Source: Liolophura sinensis | Taxonomy: Eukaryota; Mollusca; Polyplacophora; Chitonida; Chitonidae | DNA: 27,050 nt | Direction of reading: 5' to 3' | Assembly (NCBI RefSeq): GCF_032854445.1 | Contig: NW_027018434.1 | Coordinates: forward strand, 1 to 27,050 | Part shown: positions 19,082 to 27,050 of the stretch, in pieces | How positions within the stretch are numbered: position 1 is the first letter of the stretch | Layout of the letters: the number at the start of each line of letters is the position of its first letter | The notes under the pieces: generated by a model | Told to the model about the DNA's origin: nothing | Seen by the model: the letters and a program-made list of their open reading frames with translations, nothing else | Databases searched by the model: none | Translations under genes and position numbers: made by a program

Positions 19082-19631
19082 GTGCCCAGCAACGGCTCTT
19101 ACTCCATGGAAACCAAGGAAATTTGCAATTTTTCAACAGCTGGAGATGCCTGGCCCAATTGCGCATCTTTTGGCACCTTATTTATGTGGGTCAGTGTTCA
19201 ATTGTACTTTTTACAGCGGACTGTATCAAGTACCTTGTGTTTTTTTTATATACAAATGGTGTGGTTTTTCTACATGTAGATAAAGACATTGAGTTTGTCT
19301 TCGACTTAGAAGTAAGACATTTGCTGGGTGAGTTAAATGGGCTTGGCCCAAAGATTTGACGTCGTCTGGGCTACCGAAGGGCACATAACTTATAATGAAA
19401 AGTTGAATATAGTAATGACCAGTCGCGATTGTACATAGTTAATGTAGCCGATTTCAATCAGAAAAAATACCAGGCAAAAATCCAAAAGTGGAAAAACTGT
19501 TCCAATGCTGCTGGTAAGAGGCTAATCCGACGTATATTTTGACGAGAAATCGAATGGTGCAAACCGCGTTGCTCTCCGACCAATACTTTTGGCTGTAGCC
19601 ACAAATGAATAATCATTGATGTCAAGATCAC
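19082..19631. repeat. M35: monomer, 550 bp
   Basis: CTTATTTATGTGG shared with M41 (3304 bp later). TTCAATCAGAAAAAATACC is private; GTATATTTTGACG. Confidence 0.97.
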
Positions 19632-20181
19632 GTGCCCAGCAACGGCTCTTACTCCATGGAAACCAAGGAAATTTGCAATTTTTCAACAGCTGGAGATGCC
19701 TGGCCCAATTGCGCATCTTTTGGCACCTTATTGATGTGGGTCAGTGTTCAATTGTACTTTTTTACAGCAGACTGTATCATGTACCTTGTGTTTTTTTATG
19801 TACAAATGGTGTGGTTTTTCTATATGTAGATAAAGACATTGAGTTTGTCTTCGACTTAGAAGTAAGACATTTGCTGGGTGAGTTAAATGGGCTTGGCCCA
19901 AAGATTTGACGTCGTCTGGGCTACCGAAGGGCACATAACTTATAATGAAAAGTTGAATATAGTAATGACCAGTCGCGATTGTACATAGTTAATGTAGCCG
20001 ATTTCAATTAGAAAAAATACCAGGCAAAAATCCAAAAGTGGAAAAACTGTTCCAATGCTGCCGGTAAGAGGCTAATCCGACGTATATTTTGACGAGAAAT
20101 CGAATGGTGCAAACCGCGTTGCTCTCCGACCAATACTTTTGGCTGTAGCCACAAATGAATAATCATTGATGTCAAGATCAC
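19632..20181. repeat. M36: monomer, 550 bp, hexamer position 1
   Basis: GCAGACTGTATCATG, TATGTAC and CTATATGTAG; matches M42 at all of these. GCTGCCGGTAAG is private. Confidence 0.97.
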
Positions 20182-20732
20182 GTGCCCAGCAACGGCTCTT
20201 ACCCCATGGAAACCAAGGAAATTTGCAATTTTTCAACAGCTGGAGATGCCTGGCCCAATTGCGCATCTTTTGGCACCTTATTGATGTGGGTCAGTGTTCA
20301 ATTGTACTTTTTTACAGCAGACTGTATCAAGTACCTTGTGTTTTTTTTATATACAAATGGTGTGGTTTTTCTACATGTAGATAAAGACATTGAGTTTGTC
20401 TTCGACTTAGAAGTAAGACATTTGCTGGGTGAGTTAAATGGGCTTGGCCCAAAGATTTGACGTCGTCTGGGCTACCGAAGGGCACATAACTTATAATGAA
20501 AAGTTGAATATAGTAATGACCAGTCGCGATTGTACATAGTTAATGTAGCCGATTTCAATTCGCAAAAAGACCAGGCAAAAATCCAAAAGTGGAAAAACTG
20601 TTCCAATGCTGCTGGTAAGAGGCTAATCCGACGTATTTTTTGACGAGAAATCGAATGGTGCAAACCGCGTTGCTCTCCGACCAATACTTTTGGCTGTAGC
20701 CACAAATGAATAATCATTGATGTCAAGATCAC
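20182..20732. repeat. M37: monomer, 551 bp, hexamer position 2
   Basis: GCAGACTGTATCAAG after TTTTTTACA, as in M43 and M48. TCGCAAAAAGACC. CTTACCCCATGG is private. Confidence 0.97.
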
Positions 20733-21282
20733 GTGCCCAGCAACGGCTCTTACTCCATGGAAACCAAGAAAATTTGCAATTTTTCAACAGCTGGAGATGC
20801 CTGGCCCAATTGCGCATCTTTTGGCACCTTATTGATGTGGGTCAGTGTTCAATTGTACTTTTTACAGCGGACTGTATCAAGTACCTTGTGTTTTTTTTAT
20901 ATACAAATGGTGTGGTTTTTCTACATGTAGATAAAGACATTGAGTTTGTCTTCGACTTAGAAGTAAGACATTTGCTGGGTGAGTTAAATGGGCTTGGCCC
21001 AAAGATTTGACGTCGTCTGGGCTACCGAAGGGCACATAACTTATAATGAAAAGTTGAATATAGTAATGACCAGTCGCGATTGTACATAGTTAATGTAGCC
21101 GATTTCAATTCGCAAAAAGACCAGGCAAAAATCCAAAAGTGGAAAAACTGTTCCAATGCTGCTGGTAAGAGGCTAATCCGACGTATTTTTTGACGAGAAA
21201 TCGAATGGTGCAAACCGCGTTGCTCTCCGACCAATACTTTTGGCTGTAGCCACAAATGAATAATCATTGATGTCAAGATCAC
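20733..21282. repeat. M38: monomer, 550 bp, hexamer position 3
   Basis: TCGCAAAAAGACC as in M44. ACCAAGAAAATTT, which M44 lacks but M42 has. Confidence 0.97.
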
Positions 21283-21834
21283 GTGCCCAGCAACGGCTCT
21301 TACTCCATGGAAACCAAGGAAATTTGCAATTTTTCAACAGCTGGAGATGCCTGGCCCAATTGCGCATCTTTTGGCACCCTATTGATGTGGGTCAGTGTTC
21401 AATTGTACTTTTTTACAGCGGACTGTATCAAGTACCTTGTGTTTTTTTTTATATACAAATGGTGTGGTTTTTCTACATGTAGATAAAGACATTGAGTTTG
21501 TCTTCGACTTAGAAGTAAGACATTTGCTGGGTGAGTTAAATGGGCTTGGCCCAAAGACTTGACGTCGTCTGGGCTACCGAAGGGCACATAACTTATAATG
21601 AAAAGTTGAATATAGTAATGACCAGTCGCGATTGTACATAGTGAATGTAGCCGATTTCAATTAGCAAAAAGACCAGGCAAAAATCCAAAAGTGGAAAAAC
21701 TGTTCCAATGCTGCTGGTAAGAGGCTAATCCGACGTATTTTTTGACGAGAAATCGAATGGTGCAAACCGCGTTGCTCTCCGACCAATACTTTTGGCTGTA
21801 GCCACAAATGAATAATCATTGATGTCAAGATCAC
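21283..21834. repeat. M39: monomer, 552 bp, hexamer position 4
   Basis: CACCCTATTGATG and AAAGACTTGACG are shared only with M45, exactly 3304 bp away. CATAGTGAATG is private. Confidence 0.97.
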
Positions 21835-22385
21835 GTGCCCAGCAACGGCTCTTACTCCATGGAAACCAAGGAAATTTGCAATTTTTCAACAGCTGGAGAT
21901 GCCTGGCCCAATTGCGCATCTTTTGGCACCTTATTGATGTGGGTCAGTGTTCAATTGTACTTTTTACAGCGGACTGTATCAAGTACCTTGTGTTTTTTTT
22001 TATATACAAATGGTGTGGTTTTTCTACATGTAGATAAAGACATTGAGTTTGTCTTCGACTTAGAAGTAAGACATTTGCTGGGTGAGTTAAATGGGCTTGG
22101 CCCAAAGATTTGACGTCGTCTGGGCTACCGAAGGGCACATAACTTATAATGAAAAGTTGAATATAGTAATGACCAGTCGCGATTGTACATAGTTAATGTA
22201 GCCGATTTCAATTAGAAAAAATACCAGGCAAAAATCCAAAAGTGGAAAAACTGTTCCAATGCTGCTGGTAAGAGGCTAATCCGACGTATTTTTTGACGAG
22301 AAATCGAATGGTGCAAACCGCGTTGCTCTCCGACCAATACTTTTGGCTGTAGCCACAAATGAATAATCATTGATGTCAAGATCAC
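21835..22385. repeat. M40: monomer, 551 bp, hexamer position 5
   Basis: AGAAAAAATACC and a T9 tract, as in M46. Confidence 0.97.
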
Positions 22386-22935
22386 GTGCCCAGCAACGGC
22401 TCTTACTCCATGGAAACCAAGGAAATTTGCAATTTTTCAACAGCTGGAGATGCCTGGCCCAATTGCACATCTTTTGGCACCTTATTTATGTGGGTCAGTG
22501 TTCAATTGTACTTTTTACAGCGGACTGTATCAAGTACCTTGTGTTTTTTTTATATACAAATGGTGTGGTTTTTCTACATGTAGATAAAGACATTGAGTTT
22601 GTCTTCGACTTAGAAGTAAGACATTTGCTGGGTGAGTTAAATGGGCTTGGCCCAAAGATTTGACGTCGTCTGGGCTACCGAAGGGCACATAACTTATAAT
22701 GAAAAGTTGAATATAGTAATGACCAGTCGCGATTGTACATAGTTAATGTAGCCGATTTCAATTAGCAAAAAGACCAGGCAAAAATCCAAAAGTGGAAAAA
22801 CTGTTCCAATGCTGCTGGTAAGAGGCTAATCCGACGTATTTTTTGACGAGAAATCGAATGGTGCAAACCGCGTTGCTCTCCGACCAATACTTTTGGCTGT
22901 AGCCACAAATGAATAATCATTGATGTCAAGATCAC
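22386..22935. repeat. M41: monomer, 550 bp, hexamer position 6
   Basis: AGCAAAAAGACC as in M47. AATTGCACATC (otherwise only M46) and CTTATTTATG (otherwise only M35). Confidence 0.97.
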
Positions 22936-23485
22936 GTGCCCAGCAACGGCTCTTACTCCATGGAAACCAAGAAAATTTGCAATTTTTCAACAGCTGGAGA
23001 TGCCTGGCCCAATTGCGCATCTTTTGGCACCTTATTGATGTGGGTCAGTGTACAATTGTACTTTCTTACAGCAGACTGTATCATGTACCTTGTGTTTTTT
23101 TATGTACAAATGGTGTGGTTTTTCTATATGTAGATAAAGCCATTGAGATTGTCTTCGACTTAGAAGTAAGACATTTGCTGGGTGAGTTAAATGGGCTTGG
23201 CCCAAAGATTTGACGTCGTCTGGGCTACCGAAGGGCACATAACTTATAATGAAAAGTTGAATATAGTAATGACCAGTCGCGATTGTACATAGTTAATGTA
23301 GCCGATTTCAATTAGAAAAAATACCAGGCAAAAATCCAAAAGTGGAAAAACTGTTCCAATGCTGCTGGTAAGAGGCTAATCCGACGTATATTTTGACGAG
23401 AAATCGAATGGTGCAAACCGCGTTGCTCTCCGACCAATACTTTTGGCTGTAGCCACAAATGAATAATCATTGATGTCAAGATCAC
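22936..23485. repeat. M42: monomer, 550 bp, hexamer position 1
   Basis: Sister of M36. Extra changes: GTGTACAATTG, TACTTTCTTACAG, AAAGCCATTGAGATTG, ACCAAGAAAATTT. Confidence 0.97.
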
Positions 23486-24036
23486 GTGCCCAGCAACGGC
23501 TCTTACTCCATGGAAACCAAGGAAATTTGCAATTTTTCAACAGCTGGAGATGCCTGGCCCAATTGCGCATCTTTTGGCACCTTATTGATGTGGGTCAGTG
23601 TTCAATTGTACTTTTTTACAGCAGACTGTATCAAGTACCTTGTGTTTTTTTTATATACAAATGGTGTGGTTTTTCTACATGTAGATAAAGACATTGAGTT
23701 TGTCTTCGACTTAGAAGTAAGACATTTGCTGGGTGAGTTAAATGGGCTTGGCCCAAAGATTTGACGTCGTCTGGGCTACCGAAGGGCACATAACTTATAA
23801 TGAAAAGTTGAATATAGTAATGACCACTCGCGATTGTACATAGTTAATGTAGCCGATTTCAATTCGCAAAAAGACCAGGCAAAAATCCAAAAGTGGAAAA
23901 ACTGTTCCAATGCTGCTGGTAAGAGGCTAATCCGACGTATTTTTTGACGAGAAATCGAATGGTGCAAACCGCGTTGCTCTCCGACCAATACTTTTGGCTG
24001 TAGCCACAAATGAATAATCATTGATGTCAAGATCAC
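23486..24036. repeat. M43: monomer, 551 bp, hexamer position 2
   Basis: Sister of M37; private GACCACTCGCG. Confidence 0.97.
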
Positions 24037-24586
24037 GTGCCCAGCAACGGCTCTTACTCCATGGAAACCAAGGAAATTTGCAATTTTTCAACAGCTGGAG
24101 ATGCCTGGCCCAATTGCGCATCTTTTGGCACCTTATTGATGTGGGTCAGTGTTCAATTGTACTTTTTACAGTGGACTGTATCAAGTACCTTGTGTTTTTT
24201 TTATATACAAATGGTGTGGTTTTTCTACATGTAGATAAAGACATTGAGTTTGTCTTCGACTTAGAAGTAAGACATTTGCTGGGTGAGTTAAATGGGCTTG
24301 GCCCAAAGATTTGACGTCGTCTGGGCTACCGAAGGGCACATAACTTATAATGAAAAGTTGAATATAGTAATGACCAGTCGCGATTGTACATAGTTAATGT
24401 AGCCGATTTCAATTCGCAAAAAGACCAGGCAAAAATCCAAAAGTGGAAAAACTGTTCCAATGCTGCTGGTAAGAGGCTAATCCGACGTATTTTTTGACGA
24501 GAAATCGAATGGTGCAAACCGCGTTGCTCTCCGACCAATACTTTTGGCTGTAGCCACAAATGAATAATCATTGATGTCAAGATCAC
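24037..24586. repeat. M44: monomer, 550 bp, hexamer position 3
   Basis: Sister of M38; private ACAGTGGACTG. Confidence 0.97.
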
Positions 24587-25138
24587 GTGCCCAGCAACGG
24601 CTCTTACTCCATGGAAACCAAGGAAATTTGCAATTTTTCAACAGCTGGAGATGCCTGGCCCAATTGCGCATCTTTTGGCACCCTATTGATGTGGGTCAGT
24701 GTTCAATTGTACTTTTTTACAGCGGACTGTATCAAGTACCTTGTGTTTTTTTTTATATACAAATGGTGTGGTTTTTCTACATGTAGATAAAGACATTGAG
24801 TTTGTCTTCGACTTAGAAGTAAGACATTTGCTGGGTGAGTTAAATGGGCTTGGCCCAAAGACTTGACGTCGTCTGGGCTACCGAAGGGCACATAACTTAT
24901 AATGAAAAGTTGAATATAGTAATGACCAGTCGCGATTGTACATAGTTAATGTAGCCGATTTCAATTAGCAAAAAGACCAGGCAAAAATCCAAAAGTGGAA
25001 AAACTGTTCCAATGCTGCTGGTAAGAGGCTAATCCGACGTATTTTTTGACGAGAAATCGAATGGTGCAAACCGCGTTGCTCTCCGACCAATACTTTTGGC
25101 TGTAGCCACAAATGAATAATCATTGATGTCAAGATCAC
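24587..25138. repeat. M45: monomer, 552 bp, hexamer position 4
   Basis: Sister of M39 with the same CACCCTATTG and AAAGACTTGACG; I find a single difference between the two (CATAGTTAATG here). Confidence 0.97.
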
Positions 25139-25689
25139 GTGCCCAGCAACGGCTCTTACTCCATGGAAACCAAGGAAATTTGCAATTTTTCAACAGCTGG
25201 AGATGCCTGGCCCAATTGCACATCTTTTGGCACCTTATTGATGTGGGTCAGTGTTCAATTGTACTTTTTACAGCGGACTGTATCAAGTACCTTGTGTTTT
25301 TTTTTATATACAAATGGTGTGGTTTTTCTACATGTAGATAAAGACATTGAGTTTGTCTTCGACTTAGAAGTAAGACATTTGCTGGGTGAGTTAAATGGGC
25401 TTGGCCCAAAGATTTGACGTCGTCTGGGCTACCGAAAGGCAAATAACTTATAATGAAAAGTTGAATATAGTAATGACCAGTCGCGATTGTACATAGTTAA
25501 TGTAGCCGATTTCAATTAGAAAAAATACCAGGCAAAAATCCAAAGGTGGAAAAACTGTTCCAATGCTGCTGGTAAGAGGCTAATCCGACGTATTTTTTGA
25601 CGAGAAATCGAATGGTGCAAACCGCGTTGCTCTCCGACCAATACTTTTGGCTGTAGCCACAAATGAATAATCATTGATGTCAAGATCAC
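25139..25689. repeat. M46: monomer, 551 bp, hexamer position 5
   Basis: Sister of M40. Differs by AATTGCACATC, CCGAAAGGCAAATAAC and AAAGGTGGAAAA. Confidence 0.97.
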
Positions 25690-26239
25690 GTGCCCAGCAA
25701 CGGCTCTTACTCCATGGAAACCAAGGAAATTTGCAATTTTTCAACACCTGGAGATGCCTGGCCCAATTGCGCATCTTTTGGCACCTTATTGATGTGGGTC
25801 AGTGTTCAATTGTACTTTTTACAGCGGACTGTATCAAGTACCTTGTGTTTTTTTTATATACAAATGGTGTGGTTTTTCTACATGTAGATAAAGACATTGA
25901 GTTTGTCTTCGACTTAGAAGTAAGACATTTGCTGGGTGAGTTAAATGGGCTTGGCCCAAAGATTTGACGTCGTCTGGGCTACCGAAGGGCACATAACTTA
26001 TAATGAAAAGTTGAATATAGTAATGACCAGTCGCGATTGTACATAGTTAATGTAGCCGATTTCAATTAGCAAAAAGACCAGGCAAAAATCCAAAAGTGGA
26101 AAAACTGTTCCAATGCTGCTGGTAAGAGGCTAATCCGACGTATTTTTTGACGAGAAATCGAATGGTGCAAACCGCGTTGCTCTCCGACCAATACTTTTGG
26201 CTGTAGCCACAAATGAATAATCATTGATGTCAAGATCAC
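25690..26239. repeat. M47: monomer, 550 bp, hexamer position 6
   Basis: Sister of M41 (AGCAAAAAGACC) but without its GCACATC and TTTATG states. CAACACCTGGAG breaks the CAGCTG palindrome. Confidence 0.97.
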
Positions 26240-26790
26240 GTGCCCAGCAACGGCTCTTACTCCATGGAAACCAAGGAAATTTGCAATTTTTCAACAGCTG
26301 GAGATGCCTGGCCCAATTGCGCATCTTTTGGCACCTTATTGATGTGGGTCAGTGTTCAATTGTACTTTTTTACAGCAGACTGTATCAAGTACCTTGTGTT
26401 TTTTTTATATACAAATGGTGTGGTTTTTCTACATGTAGATAAAGACATTGAGTTTGTCTTCGACTTAGAAGTAAGACATTTGCTGGGTGAGTTAAATGGG
26501 CTTGGCCCAAAGATTTGACGTCGTCTGGGCTACCGAAGGGCACATAACTTATAATGAAAAGTTGAATATAGTAATGACCAGTCGCGATTGTACATAGTTA
26601 ATGTAGCCGATTTCAATTAGAAAAAAGACCAGGCAAAAATCCAAAAGTGGAAAAACTGTTCCAATGCTGCTGGTAAGAGGCTAATCCGACGTATTTTTTG
26701 ACGAGAAATCGAATGGTGCAAACCGCGTTGCTCTCCGACCAATACTTTTGGCTGTAGCCACAAATGAATAATCATTGATGTCAAGATCAC
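26240..26790. repeat. M48: monomer, 551 bp
   Basis: Front matches M43 (GCAGACTGTATCAAG), five monomers upstream, not M42 as a six-monomer rhythm would predict. AGAAAAAAGACC. The hexameric pattern therefore breaks here. Confidence 0.96.
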
Positions 26791-27050
26791 GTGCCCAGCA
26801 ACGGCTCTTACTCCATGGAAACCAAGGAAATTTGCAATTTTTCAACAGCTGGAGATGCCTGGCCCAATTGCGCATCTTTTGGCACCTTATTGATGTGGGT
26901 CAGTGTTTAATTGTACTTTTTACAGCGGACTGTATCAAGTACCTTGAGTTTTTTTTTTATATACAAATGGTGTGGTTTTTCTACATGTAGATAAAGACAT
27001 TGAGTTTGTCTTCGACTTAGAAGTAAGACATTTGCTGGGTGAGTTAAATG
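26791..27050. repeat. M49: partial monomer (offsets 1-259)
   Basis: Cut by the window edge just inside the GC-rich hairpin. GTGTTTAATTG and GTACCTTGAG with an expanded T tract are private. Confidence 0.97.

Larger units (their letters stand above)
18964..19216 (+). other. Splice-site-like pair GTAAGAG ... TACTTTTTACAG (reference copy)
   Basis: CTG|GTAAGAG resembles a 5' splice site and TGTACTTTTTACAG|C a 3' splice site; they would define a 253-nt interval across the monomer boundary, repeated in each copy. GTGAGT at offset 246 is another donor-like motif. Pure motif reading; no transcript evidence, and such motifs arise by chance. Confidence 0.15.
19632..26239. repeat. Hexameric higher-order repeat, two copies of 3304 bp
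   Basis: Copy 1 is 19632-22935 (M36-M41) and copy 2 is 22936-26239 (M42-M47). Both are exactly 3304 bp. The A-tract state runs aga, cgc, cgc, agc, aga, agc in the order M36, M37, M38, M39, M40, M41 and the same in M42-M47. Rare pairs recur at the same distance: CACCCTATTG (M39/M45), AAAGACTTGACG (M39/M45), TATGTAC with ATCATG (M36/M42). I count about 18 differences by eye, near 99.5% identity, higher than between neighbouring monomers. Confidence 0.93.
1..27050. repeat. Satellite-type tandem array of a ~550 bp monomer, 48 full copies plus two partial
   Basis: The same ~550 bp sequence recurs head to tail with no spacer from the first to the last base. The anchor CACGTGCCCAGCAACGGCTC is found 49 times at intervals of 542-569 bp, most often 550 or 551. 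All copies have the same orientation. Monomers differ from one another by about 1-4% by eye. No frame stays open across a monomer, 550 is not a multiple of 3, and single-base indels are common, so it is non-coding at protein level. Known biology: long homogeneous head-to-tail arrays of this unit size are typical of eukaryotic satellite DNA (pericentromeric, subtelomeric or interstitial heterochromatin). Chromosomal location and species cannot be read from the sequence. The array continues beyond both window edges, so total size is unknown. Confidence 0.99.

Noticed and set aside
18960-19120. Spliced-leader or snRNA gene (GTAAGA with a downstream AATTTTT resembling an Sm site)
   Set aside because: The Sm-like motif is followed by C, not G, lies about 160 nt from the donor, and no U1, U2, U5, U6 or known leader sequence is recognisable.
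1-27050. CRISPR array, phage or bacterial operon
   Set aside because: The unit is ~550 bp with no short repeat/unique spacer alternation, there are no protein-coding genes, and the sequence has no ribosome-binding-site or operon structure.
1-27050. Transposon internal repeats (for example Helitron or MITE-derived arrays)
   Set aside because: No terminal inverted repeats, target-site duplications, LTRs or transposase remnants are visible in the window. An origin from such an element cannot be excluded because both array ends lie outside.

Overview
The whole window is one uninterrupted head-to-tail tandem array of a ~550 bp monomer. I count 48 complete monomers (369-26790, mean about 550.5 bp) flanked by two partial ones, M0 (1-368) and M49 (26791-27050). 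No unique sequence, conventional gene, rRNA, tRNA, CRISPR or insertion sequence is visible, and the array runs off both ends. This is the organisation of a eukaryotic satellite DNA. The monomer is not a multiple of 3, has stops in all frames and carries frequent single-base indels, so the short open frames that recur every ~550 bp are read-through of a repeat and not genes. A hand count on one clean monomer (18532-19081) gives about 41% G+C and 19 CpGs, close to 0.8 of expectation. That argues weakly against a heavily methylated vertebrate genome. A marine invertebrate, perhaps a mollusc, is a guess only; no named satellite family is recognised.

Monomer numbering used here starts at the GTG inside the CACGTG motif (offset 1). 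Fixed landmarks are: a 6-bp hairpin at offsets 63-87; a pyrimidine-tract/CAG at 125-135; a T8 tract running into TATATA at 159-171; a 12-bp perfect palindrome at 188-199; a GC-rich 5-bp hairpin at 257-269; a TGACGTCG element at 276-283; a run of four A-tracts at 382-415; a GTAAGAG at 433; and two AT/GC dyads at 509-520 and 523-536. Diagnostic variants sort monomers into types. The clearest is a 'B type' (M7, M9, M12, M15, M17, M23).

Region by region: 1-3667 shows a trimer rhythm (M2-M3 resemble M5-M6, 1650 bp apart). 3668-16331 is a patchwork of B-type and ordinary monomers, with 2-, 3-, 6- and 11-monomer spacings, many indels (monomer lengths 543-569 in M7-M29, with a 542-bp M21), a 17-bp duplication and a shared 7-bp deletion. 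From 16332 to the end the array is strikingly regular (550-552 bp) and contains a hexameric higher-order repeat: 19632-22935 and 22936-26239 are both exactly 3304 bp and differ at roughly 18 positions by eye.

The interest lies in array evolution (higher-order repeats, chimeric monomers, a G-to-A biased variant spectrum, an abrupt change in indel load at ~16.3 kb), not in encoded proteins. No multi-gene system is present in this window.
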